Positions 45,934 to 56,440 of a stretch of 64,000 bases of DNA are shown here, one piece after another. This stretch comes from Sweltsa coloradensis (lineage: Eukaryota > Arthropoda > Insecta > Plecoptera > Chloroperlidae), in NCBI GenBank assembly GCA_024449915.1, contig JAMZAV010000315.1, forward strand, positions 369,043-433,042, read 5' to 3'. Position 1 is the first letter of the stretch. Every line of letters starts with the position of its first letter. The notes under the pieces were generated by a model, which worked only from the letters and a program-made list of their open reading frames with translations, was not told where the DNA came from and did no database searches. Position numbers and translations under genes: made by a program.

Positions 45934-48782
45934 TAATAAAATTCTTCAAATAGTTGCCAGTCTTGTCTGTCCGAGGAACGTAAATGTTGGTTCGGTGCCA
46001 TTTGGCTGGGTAGCGCAAGCGCATAATTGTCGCCAGTTTTAAAGCGATCTTTTTTGTATTCTTTAGATGGTACTGTATTTGGTGTAAGTTTAATTTGAAA
46101 ACAAATGTCTTTGTAAGGGTCATTGACATCATTTCCTATCTCTCATATTCCGTCCATGTGAAGTCACATTTTGTTGAGAACACTTAGCCTACTAATAAGA
46201 GTTATTGGATTGCTACTACATTGATGAAATAATATAATATTACTAGTACGTAGTAACTATAGTACTTGCCATTTACCACCAGTAACCATTTACCGGTAAT
46301 CTATTCAAACTGCTCTCTCAATAAGAAAGAATACTCCAGAGGCCTACCTGCATCAGTATTCCTGTATTAAAAATTGTTAAATTTAAAAAAAAATTGAAGC
46401 AGGCCTACATAGAAAGGATTCAAAGGAATACAAAATGTGATTGTATAATAAATAACCAACTACGTATGGACAGTCTATTGATAGAAATAGTACATACATA
46501 ATAATTCATAGAAAAGTCGATTTAATGTCATTTAAGATACAGTGTTGCTCATTGACTTTGTTGGCCTACCTCTTAATTTGTACCGGTAATGTTTTTAACA
46601 GTGTGTGCTACGTGTAATAGATTTTAGGCTCACCTTCAATTTAAAGTACTACCAACATTAACAATTAACATAGATAAAAATTAAAATATCTGTCAAATTG
46701 TGATGTTGCTCAACAAGAAAAATCATCTTTCTATATGCCGCCACCTGCCATTTTGGCTTTGTACATTTAAAGAAATTAAAAGTAATTTGGTAAACGTTAT
46801 TTTATTTCTTCAACACTACTGTATAATAATTGTTTTGATATTCTTCTACTAATCATTGTTTACTTTTATTCTATTTTTAAAACACTACATAATTATACCT
46901 TACCTACTTGCCCACTTATGGGTCTTGGTTATTTACTTTCTGCAATAGGCCATGCTCTAGTCCATACTTGTGCGGCTGCGGTTCCTGTCACTCTTTCTTC
47001 TTCTTTTTCTTCGAGGAAATGGAAGGCCTACACAATACAAACACTATGGAACTGAAATGTACGTGTTTTGCCAGAGTGTATATTTATTTTGGGGGAGCAA
47101 AGGACTCGAGGTAGTGAAGATTTTTTAAATGCCAGCTGTGTGAATGCAGCCTTCAGTTGGCGTAACCATTTGCACTTCGATAATGTCTGTATAGTTTAAA
47201 TTTTAAATGAAAATCACATACCTTGATTAAAATTACCTCAACTATTGTGACATTTAAAACACATTCTAATACATAATCATTTTTCTAGTTAGCTAGAATC
47301 TCACGGTCTTGCACGGGACGGTACGAGAATATGTAACAGAAGCCCGTGACAGAGAGGCCGTGACTTGTTGCTGTCATTTGCTTTTAGGTATTTGTCTGAA
47401 AATAATTGTAATTGTTTAAAGACCTTTGACAATGAGATTATAATTATCCATAGCCAAAACCAGAATCAGGTCTTGTGCTATTAATCATATTATGCCTAAT
47501 GTTTGAAAAATGTGTGGAAGTTAAAAAGATTTTACAGGTTGGTAATTTTTTTTTTTTATATACTAGAAATGTAAACTCTTCTCTTCTCTAACTGCAATTT
47601 TATTTTTGATATGCTGTTTCCATTGATATTATTTTTAGTTGTGTTTGTACGGGTACATGGTAGCCAGAACAGAGTTTTTTTGTTTTTTACTATTTTTACA
47701 AAATACTTCAAAATTAAAGACTCTATGTATGTGTCATAACTTTATACTATGGCACAACACAAACAAGGTAGTAGAATGTTTGGATAGGTAGTAGACTGGA
47801 CTATTCAACCAAATTTTGTTTTTGAAATTGCAGCAAAACATAAGTTGTAGGCTACTGACCCATTTTAAATGCAATAATAGCTTGCTTTGAATATATGTAA
47901 ATAACTATTGTACATATAAATCAACTTGGGCTAAGCTGAATGTATGTTGTTTATGTATTTAAAAATGAGGCTTGTATTCCCTACTAAAAATACTTGAAGT
48001 GATAGACAGGAATGAAAAGTCCTACTCAGGTCCAGCTCAGGTATATTTTTAAAGATTGAAACAAACCTTGTACAAACAAATGTGTGTTTATATTATGTGA
48101 ATAATCAGCTACGAAGCTCAATTTATAATTCATGTGTAATGTTTCCTGTACTATTTTTATTTTTTATATTTGCCATTTGGCAGAGATTGTAAATACAGTA
48201 CTAAATAAATACTGAACTTTGGTATTGAATAACAGTGAAATGTGTTAGACTCATGTTGTTAACCCTGTAAGTTCCAGGCTAGAAACATACCTACATTTTG
48301 TAGTCTTTTTTGAAAAGTGACTTTAAAACCAAAGTTATGGTCCGATCATTAAGTTTCATACGTTAAAATCTTTGGCATGAACTGAACAATTCAATGATAT
48401 ACGGTAAGCAAACAAATTTTTGAAGGGGGTGCTGAACAACGTCGAATCGATCATGTGTAGTGTACATACTACGCTACTCTTTTGTATTAGGAGCTATAAA
48501 GGTTAGTAGGAAAATTGTAAGTACACTACACACAGTTGATTCAGCGTTATTCCATTCGGCATCATCTAGGCGTCCCGTTTTTTAATATTTTGAATTAAAT
48601 TTGTTTGTGATTTTTTTTCAATTATTTTTCAATTTCACTGGCAATTTGCCATGAAATTACCTATCTGTACCACCAATTTTGTACTTCATAAACTATTGTC
48701 CTGTATGACAACATTATCACCCAAGAAATGTCAAAGAAATTCAGTAAAAAACAAAAGAATTGTGAATTTTATACTAGTAGCC
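45934..48782. other. Intergenic, AT-rich, no gene supported
   Basis: A minus-strand open frame at 45923-46132 might continue the LINE, but I cannot recognise it. The rest has only short low-complexity frames. Confidence 0.45.
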
Positions 48783-48790
48783 TACATATA

Positions 48791-49976
48791 TAAGGTGACC
48801 AGACGTACCGGTTTGACCGGTACAGTACCGTTTTCAGAACACTGGTACCGGTGTCCCGAGAGACTCGTTAAAATTACGTATTTGTACCGGTTTGCAATTT
48901 TGGAGGGGAAATGTCCCGGTATTCTGTCAACTGTACCGTGTGGAAGGATAATGTTTTACTTGAAAAAATACACTCCTCTGATATTGAAAGTTCTTCCACT
49001 TCCAAGAAGATAATTTTCATTTTATTTAGGAGTGTGCGAGTATTATTACTGATGTTGGTGGAGGTGCCGGGCCGCGCACGTGTGTAAAAACGTAAAAATC
49101 TTATCTATTCTTGGCGTTATCTTATCAATAACCCCAGTCTTTTGGTACAAATTTGTGTTCTTTTTGGAAGTTTTGAACTTTTTTTGGCACAAATAATAAA
49201 GATATGTCACTATATTAATGTTTGTATCAACATTTTCATGTAATACCACTTACTACTGACAGTGAATTATTTGTCATAGCCATAGCCTAGCCCTAATAAC
49301 ATTTTTGCTTGATCATTAAAATGATCTAGAGAGAGATTAACTATATTTTAAATCAATTAGATGATACTTTTTCACTTTTGGAGCCAACATATAGACATAT
49401 CAATAAATATAATTAATATTGAACATTGTAAAAAAATTAAAATAGTCCAAAATTAATTGTGAAATTAACTTTCATTGATTTTCATTGATTTTGTTTATAT
49501 AGATAATGAAAAATCAAAATGTAACAATCATGCAACTGAAATACGTTTTTGATTAATTACATAACTACAAAAATTAAATTTAAAAAAATCATGCATATTA
49601 TACAAATTCAATGCATTTACAATTTTCTTTATTATTATTATTATTGATTAGAACTTAATTAGTATGATGCCCTCATCAATACATTACACGCATTATTTTC
49701 TGCCGAGTGCTTGTATTTTATTTTGTACAATCATTTTTAAACCACAAGATAAAGATTTTATGACTCCAAAAATGTACACATTAATACCATTTTCAATTCA
49801 TATTTTCATGTCAGAAAGCTGTTTTCTGGGCATTGGACCAAATATATCTAAAAAAAAAAAATGGCATACAGCGGCTGGGGCTCTGCCCCAGACCCCCAAA
49901 ATGGTCAATGGAATACAGTACATATAGTTACACTTTAGTTGTCCCGGTTTGTAACTTTCGAAATATGGTCACCTTA
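48791..49976. mobile_element. 1186-bp hAT-like element, TIR TAAGGTGACCA
   Basis: The ends TAAGGTGACCA and TGGTCACCTTA are inverted, followed inward by ACCGGTTTG and CCGGTTTGTA motifs. The flanks TACATATA (48783-48790) and TACATATG (49977-49984) match at 7 of 8, a hAT-style duplication. The interior holds a GGTGGAGGTGCCGGGC stretch near 49056, shared with the MITE at 2823, and a CTGGGGCTCTGCCCCAG hairpin near 49876. No transposase frame was seen. Confidence 0.75.
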
Positions 49977-50253
49977 TACATATGTTATATATAAATATGT
50001 ATGTCGGGCTCAACAAATGAATTTTGGTGACGACCATTTTTATGTTCTGACAGTTCCAAACAGTTCCGGACGGTGATTTTGTCTTTTGAGATGATTGAGT
50101 TATAGTTCCAATACGTATAGAGTATGTTAAGTGGTCTAACTGCCATTGCCAATGAAAAGTTTCACTAGTCCCTCTAGCAAGGCTGCTACTTTTGAGATAC
50201 TGTCAATAGATTGTTTAATCTAGGTTATTGTTGCTAATAGAATACCCTAATGC

Positions 50254-50825
50254 CTAGTTCTTATTACTCGCCGCGTTGTTGGATGAGCGTAATTGGTGCA
50301 TTGAGCTGCCATGTGTTATGCGGATTTTCTGTTATTCTGTGAAAAAATCATAAAAAAAATAGCTTAAATTTTTAATCAATCGTAATTTTAAAAAAAGGAA
50401 AAAATCGCAAAATTGCAATTTTCATAAGAAATAATTATTTGATAGCGCTCAGATTTCACACGAATATATAAATTCATGAAATTAAGGTTCTGTGAAAAAA
50501 TCATTATGATCGGATAAAGCATGTAGGTCTTATAAATCGAAGAATTTTGTTAAAAATCGAAACAAATCGTAAAATTGCGATTTTCATGAGAAATAATTTT
50601 CCGATTGCGCTCAAAAACGTGGCAGTTCTAGGTTCAGAGATTTCGAAGGCCTCCATAAAATTTCATCACAATCGGAGTATCGGTTTAGCCGGAATCGTGT
50701 GGACAAACACACAAAAATACAAAAAAAAGAAAGAAAGAAAGAAAAAAGAAAAAAATGAAACATTCCGGAATTTTTTCTCCAGTGTAGTAGAATGGAATCT
50801 TCGCTTCGCTCGCTACGCTCATCCA
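50254..50825 (-). mobile_element. Helentron-like non-autonomous element, family A copy 4 (3' end degraded)
   Basis: Reverse orientation. The right end ...TACGCTCATCCA|A is intact. The left end reads CTAGTTCTTATTACTCGCCG, lacking the usual AAACGCTTAAGTCC, so the hairpin is lost. The interior matches family A. The 182-codon open frame (50547-51095) begins in this repeat and runs into the next element. Confidence 0.7.
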
Positions 50826-50901
50826 ATAAGCATGTGCTGTAATGCATGCATTTTTTCATCTGTGCATAATTATTGCACTGGCAAAAGAAAAGTATTAACT
50901 A

Positions 50902-51538
50902 CTAGGAAACGCTCAGTTGGACGCGTTGATAAGCGAGCACGTGCTATAGCTAGACCCACATTGCACATTTTTTTTAATTTTAAAATTTGCGACGTTTGCT
51001 GTCCACGGGGCCATGTTTCCAATATTATTTATTATTGCCAAGGTATTTGGGTATTTGGTATTTCCTTTGGGAAAACTATTTTAACTCTTTGGTAACAAAA
51101 TAATCCACTGCTTCCTCGATAGTATTTTGATTACTTCTAGGTGGCAGTGCATAGTGCACCACGTGCGACTTTTCGTTGCCATGGTAACGTTACTTTTGTT
51201 AAAATGTAATTTCCATCTACACTACTTATCGGAGCAAAATAAAATTAACATATTCGTGACCGGACGGACATTCTAAATGATTTGGCCACCTCAGATTTTG
51301 TCGCCGTTTAGTTTGAAAAAAAACTTTCGGTTAACTTGTAACTTTTTAACTTTTTGAACGATTTTGCCACCAAACTAATGGCATTCAATCGAGAACGAAG
51401 CTTGCGGATGGTCCAAATTTCAACTCGATCCGACCCTCCCTTCGAACGTTATGGCGAGACATACAAACAAAGAAAAAACAAAACGAGTGACAATTTTTTC
51501 CGGCAGAGTCAAATGGAAACGCTCGCTTCGCTCGCTTA
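50902..51538 (-). mobile_element. Helentron-like non-autonomous element, family B copy 1
   Basis: Reverse orientation. CTAGGAAACGC with hairpin AACGC-(10 nt)-GCGTT follows a host A. TGATAAGCGAGCACG then mirrors the other end, GCTCGCTTCGCTCGCTTA. Compared with copy 2 it lacks about 66 bp (TAAACCCGTATG... region). The interior shows no similarity to family A apart from the terminal design. Confidence 0.7.
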
Positions 51539-51670
51539 ATTAATTTGAGATAACAGATATTAAGACATATGATTGAAACTTTGCATGAATAGCCTCACAA
51601 TAATAGCTTTGTTTGTTTGTCCTGTACCAGGTTCACATATTTACTCCTGGAATCGTCCGGATGTACGTAA

Positions 51671-52386
51671 CTAGGAAACGCTCAGTTGGACGCGTTGATA
51701 AGCGAGCACGTGCTATAGCTAGACCCACAATGCACATTTTTTTAAATTTTAAAATTTGCGACGTTCGCTGTCCACAGGGCCATGTTTCCGATATTATTTA
51801 TTATTGCCAAGGTATTTGGGTAAACCCGTATGTAAATCTTTACTTTGTGGATAAAATCCACCGCCATCTAGAGGACCTTGACTCATTGGGAAAAATATTT
51901 AAACTCTTTGGTGACAAATAATAGACTGCTTCCTCGAAAGTATTTTGATTACTTCTAGGTGGCAGTGCATTAGAAACTTTGCGCGTCTTTTCGTTGCCAT
52001 GGCAACGTTACTTTTGTTATAATGTAATTTCCATCTACACTACTTATCGGATCAAACTAAAATTAACATATTCGTGACCGGACGGACATTCTAAATGATT
52101 TGGCTATCTCAGATTTTGTCGCCGGTTAGTTTGAAAAAAAAACTTTCGATTAACTTTAATGTAACTTTTTAACTTTTTGAACGATTTTGCCACAAAACTA
52201 ATGGCATTCAATCGAGAACAAAGCTTGCGGATGGTCAAAATTTCAACTCGATCCGAGCCTCCGTTCGAACGTTATGGCGAGACATACAAACAAAAAAAAA
52301 AAAAAACAAACAAACAAAAAAAAAAACAAAACGAGTGACAAATTTTTCCGGCAGAGTCAAATGGAAACGCTCGCTTCGCTCGCTTA
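51671..52386 (-). mobile_element. Helentron-like non-autonomous element, family B copy 2
   Basis: Same layout as the copy at 50902 and 130 bp downstream of it. A poly-A tract (AAACAAACAAAC) near 52290-52325 corresponds to the (ACAG)n tract in family A. The 3' end is again CCTAG|T and the 5' end begins T|TAAGCGAGCG on the element strand. Confidence 0.7.
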
Positions 52387-52988
52387 ATAAAACCGGAAAT
52401 AGGAGTAATAAGTAAGCGTTACGCCCAGTTGGACAAACAAACATATTTGCACCCAGTTTTGACATTTGACGAGGCTACGAAGGCCTAGAGCCTACATACC
52501 ACACGATGATAGGCTAATAGGCTTTGGGCCTAGTATATTTTTCAATATTTTGGCCTAGATAATAGGTTTCTAGTACATTGTTGTACATAACATTGCTAAA
52601 CGTCTTTCAAGCAGACCTATCCTAGTTTTAGGTTATGTCGGCCCCTCCCTTAGGTTTTTGCTTAACGGTTGATTAATTGGCATTGTTCCTTTAAAGAAAG
52701 GCCGTGAAGATTCATATAATCATTGGGAAAGATATTGCTCGGCCCGGCTTTTTCCATTTTAACTTCTAGCTTCTTTCTTAGCTTCTCACTACACAACCAA
52801 GCCACTACAAACTTTAAATATGGCGCAATATTTTGTTGTTTTACACCCACTCCTGCTAAATAACTTACAACAGGACAAAAAAACGTTTCTGGGTTGTGAC
52901 AGGTACATTTACACCAGGACAGAAAAACGGGTTTTCGTGAAAAACTTAAAACAGGACAAACAAACAAAGCTAATGAAATGTTGCTTGT

Positions 52989-53764
52989 TGGATGAGCGTA
53001 GCGAGCGAAGCGAAGATTCCATTTCACTACACTGGAGAAAAAAATCCGGAATGTTTTTTTTTTCTTCTTCTTCTTTCTTTCTTTCTTTCTGTATTTTTGT
53101 CTGTTTGTTAACACGATTCCGGCTAAACCGATACTCCGATTGCGATGAAATTTTATGGAGACCTTCGAAATCTCTGAACTTAGAACTGCCACGTTTTTGA
53201 GCGCAATCGGAAAATTATTTCTCATGAAAATTGCCATTTTACGAAATTTTTTCAATTTTTAAATATTTTCTTCGACTTATAACACCTACATGCTTAATTC
53301 GATTTTAATGATTTTTTCACAAAACCTTTATTTTATGAATTAAGATATTCGTGTGAAATTTGAGCGCAATCGAAAAATTATTTCTCATGAAAATCGAAAT
53401 TTTACATGTTTTTTCTTTTTTTAAACAAGTCTTTGACTTATAACACCTACATGTTTTATCCTATTGTAATGAATTTTTCACAGAACCTTAATTTTACGAA
53501 TTAATATATTCTTGTAAAATTTGAGCGCAATCGAATAATTATTTCTTATGAAAATCGCAATTTTACGATTTTTTCCTTTTTTAAAATTACGATTCATAAA
53601 AAAAATTAAAAAATAAAGTCAATGTTTTATTTAATTTAATTTAATTTAAAAAAATTATTCGACTTTGTAATAATTTTGTCACAGAACAACAGAAAATCCT
53701 CATAACACATGGCAGCTCAATGCACCAATTACGCTCATCCAACAACGCGGCGGGGTTTTCCTAG
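52989..53764 (+). mobile_element. Helentron-like non-autonomous element, family A copy 5
   Basis: The 5' end T|TGGATGAGCG and the inverted motif ACGCTCATCCA near 53731-53742 are intact. The 3' end goes from GCGGCGGGG directly to TTTTCCTAG|T, losing the ACTTAAGCG half of the hairpin. Three interior units are visible. A 197-codon open frame on the minus strand overlaps and is not a gene. Confidence 0.75.
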
Positions 53765-53826
53765 TTAATATCAACATTGAATGTGTAATTTAAGATGCCC
53801 CAAGCGCAAGTTTTTGAAAACGTAAT

Positions 53827-53966
53827 TGGATGAGCGTAGCGAGCGTAGCGAGCGTAGCGAGCGAAGCGAAGATTCCATTTCACTACACTGGAGAAAAAAA
53901 TCCGGAATGTTTTTCTTTCTTTTTTTCTGTTTGTATTATTGTGTGTTTGTTGACACGATTCCGGCT
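53827..53966 (+). repeat. Truncated family A element, 5' end only
   Basis: It begins T|TGGATGAGCGTAGCGAGCG 62 bp after the previous copy. The GTAGCGAGC unit is reiterated three times rather than once. The match stops at CGATTCCGGCT. Confidence 0.7.
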
Positions 53967-54087
53967 TGTGAATTAGTTTAGTATCACTGACCATGATAGA
54001 GGTAAATTTAAAAATAAACAATTAAACAAAGAAGAATGCACTTTGCATGATGTTTAGCATTGCTTCACTGCCAACCTTCTCTTCATC

Positions 54088-55238
54088 TTTTATTTTTTAT
54101 TTTATTTATTTATTTAACGTCTATCCTATTCAGTTATAAAAACTGATTTACAAAGGAGGACAACTAAATAAATCTAATTACATAGATGCAGAAACAACAA
54201 TAAATTACATTTTCGTAAATATTTGAAATAGTAACAATGCATTTAACACAAGAATTTTGGTAACAAATTGAATGATATTATATGCATTTAATGAATGAAT
54301 CAAATATAAAAAAGGGTGGTGAATGAAAAGAAAAGAAAAGAAAAGAAAAGAAAAAAAAGAAAAAAAAAAAAAAAAAACATTAAAAAAGAAAAACGAAAAG
54401 AAAAAAACTGATTTATTAGACGATCCCACTCAAACGAATATGAGGTTTGCCAAAAATCAGGAACAGCAAATCAGGGAGTATAATCAAACTTTCGCGGAAG
54501 AAACCACCGAACGCGAAATCTTTATTCTTGGGTTCAATCTTCATTTTTGTGTTCAAATCTTGACTCATATATATAATTATATCAGATATATAATTATTTA
54601 AAAAATTTCATGTCAAACTGATCACAGCAATGATACAGGACACCTAAATCAAGTTGCAAGCTCCATCAGTGGGCGGCAACCAGACAATCTAGGCAGAAAA
54701 ATATAGTTGAAAATACATTGTTTATATCATAATCAAAGCAATAATGAACAAACAAAGAGAAAAGCAAAATCAAAAAGAGCTTATGAAGGTAAATTAACAT
54801 TACACAAACACACAGACAATAACCTACAAATAAATAGTAAAAATCAATTTTTTGCTCTTTGATTCATTATCATTGCTTCAATTTTACTTTAAATTGTACA
54901 ATTCCTAGATCAGTAAACTGGCTTCTAATATCATAAGAAATTGAATTCCAATAGGATACGCCTCTGTACATAAATGAGTGTGTCTTCTACAAAGCATGGC
55001 GACAGGTAGAAACGAGGTCCTAAAAAAACATTTGCTTTCCTTGGCCTGTATTTCGATTTGATTGAACTCTTGATTTGTACCGGTTTCAAGTATCCACTGG
55101 ACCATGATAGTAGGGGTAAAATTGTAAAAACAAAAAATTAAAAACAATGTTGTTCCCCCTCCCCCCAAAAAAAAACAAAAGAAATGGGGGATGCATTCTT
55201 TTGCAGATTTTTTTTGTTTAGATTGGCTTGTTGCTTCC
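54088..55238 (-). pseudogene. 5'-truncated LINE with 21-bp target duplication
   Basis: ACTGCCAACCTTCTCTTCAT plus C flanks the insert at 54067-54087 and 55239-55259. On the minus strand the insert ends with an (AAAT)n tail next to the left flank. One frame ending at TGA 54870-54872 encodes KTHSFMYRGVSYWNSI followed by DLGIVQFKVKLKQ. F-YRG---WNSI---I----F is the C-terminal motif after LINE reverse-transcriptase domains. Stops precede it, so the copy is dead. A (GAAAA)n tract lies at about 54323-54410. The tail matches the SINE tail. Confidence 0.8.
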
Positions 55239-55261
55239 ACTGCCAACCTTCTCTTCATCCT

Positions 55262-55318
55262 TCTGTCTCTCTCTCTCTCCCTCCTTTCTCTCTCCTCTCT
55301 CTCTCTTCCTCCTGCTTG
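55262..55318. repeat. (CT)n-rich microsatellite
   Basis: Runs of TCTC with CCTCC interruptions directly after the LINE's right flank. Confidence 0.85.
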
Positions 55319-55894
55319 ATGCTCTTCTCCATTACTTCTAAGACTCTGACCCTCTTGCCTACCTATGGAAAGAACTTCATTATCCAATTCAAGTACAATC
55401 GACAAACTAAGTTCCAGTCAATCTGTCGGCCATGCTCACTACGAAATTGTATTCCATTAGAATGTTTAGCACACGTGGAGTAACCACGGTTAAAAATGTT
55501 ATAATTAGAACCAATATCCCCCCAAATACGTTCGGTGAGACACACACCATTGTAGCATGGAATTTTTGGTGTCTACGTTGCGCTTTTTGGCGAAGTGTAT
55601 ACAAGATTGCGCCTTTTTTTTTGTATCGTCCCCCCCTTTCAACCTTACCCAAACTGGCAATGGAATATGGATGATTAGCTCCCCCGTCCAGAAATCGATG
55701 AAAAGTAAAAATACTTAGGTTGTCTTTAACGAGGCAAGGGGGAGGGCCACCACGATAACAAAAAAAACCTTACTATATTTTTTGATGGGTAAATTTTGCT
55801 ATTAAGGTCACGCAATGAAAAACTAATCATGCATTATTTACATACAATAGTTACATTTTGTTCTTGAAACCAGTATCTACTTAATGTTTTCATG

Positions 55895-56440
55895 TCATGG
55901 TTCAGCGTTTATGTCCAGTTCAAGTTCATTGTCATGTTTACGGTCAGTCATGTTTGTTTACTTCATGTTCATGTTCACGGTCACGTTCATGTTCATGTTT
56001 ATGTTATGGTATGTTCACCGTTCACTGAGTCATAAACGTTAGGTAGTTTCATGTTCAGGTTTAACGGGCGTTGTTTATGTTCATGTTTACGTGATGATCG
56101 GTTCATGTCACTGTTTACGTTCAGCTCCATGTTCATGTTCATGTTAAGGTCACGGTTGTCATGTTCATGTTTACGTTCATGTTCATGATTCACACGTTTC
56201 CATCGTTTGTTATGTTTATGTTCACGTTCACGGTTCATAAACGTTCACGGGTAACGTTCATGTTCATGTTTACGGTAACGTTCATGTTCATGTTTACGTT
56301 CATGCTCAGTCATGTTTACGTTTTTTCATGTGTTACGGTCAATGTTGGCATGTCATGTATTTACGTAATCATAGCTCATGCTCATGTTCATGTTACACGG
56401 GACAGATTCAAATTCATGTTCACGTTCATGTCCCCATGTT
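55895..56440. repeat. Degenerate hexamer array (TTCATG/TTCACG/TTTACG)
   Basis: About 500 bases are built largely of 6-bp words TTCATG, TTCACG and TTTACG with drift and short gaps. The translations (MFMFTFMFM or the reverse NMNMN) are artefacts. A minisatellite that has lost strict periodicity. Confidence 0.85.

Noticed and set aside
50547..51095. 182-codon open frame starting MLKIETNRKIAIF
   Set aside because: It lies in the family A repeat and runs into family B. The same translation appears at other family A copies on either strand.
52662..53255. 197-codon minus-strand frame
   Set aside because: Repeat translation (MRNNFPIALKNVAVL) at its centre; no domain and no splice context.
17507..53764. 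Families A-C as hAT or LTR elements
   Set aside because: No simple terminal inverted repeats, no 8-bp duplications, no LTRs; ends coincide with T|T.
55895..56440. CRISPR-like or satellite array
   Set aside because: Unit is a drifting hexamer with no constant repeat and spacer structure.
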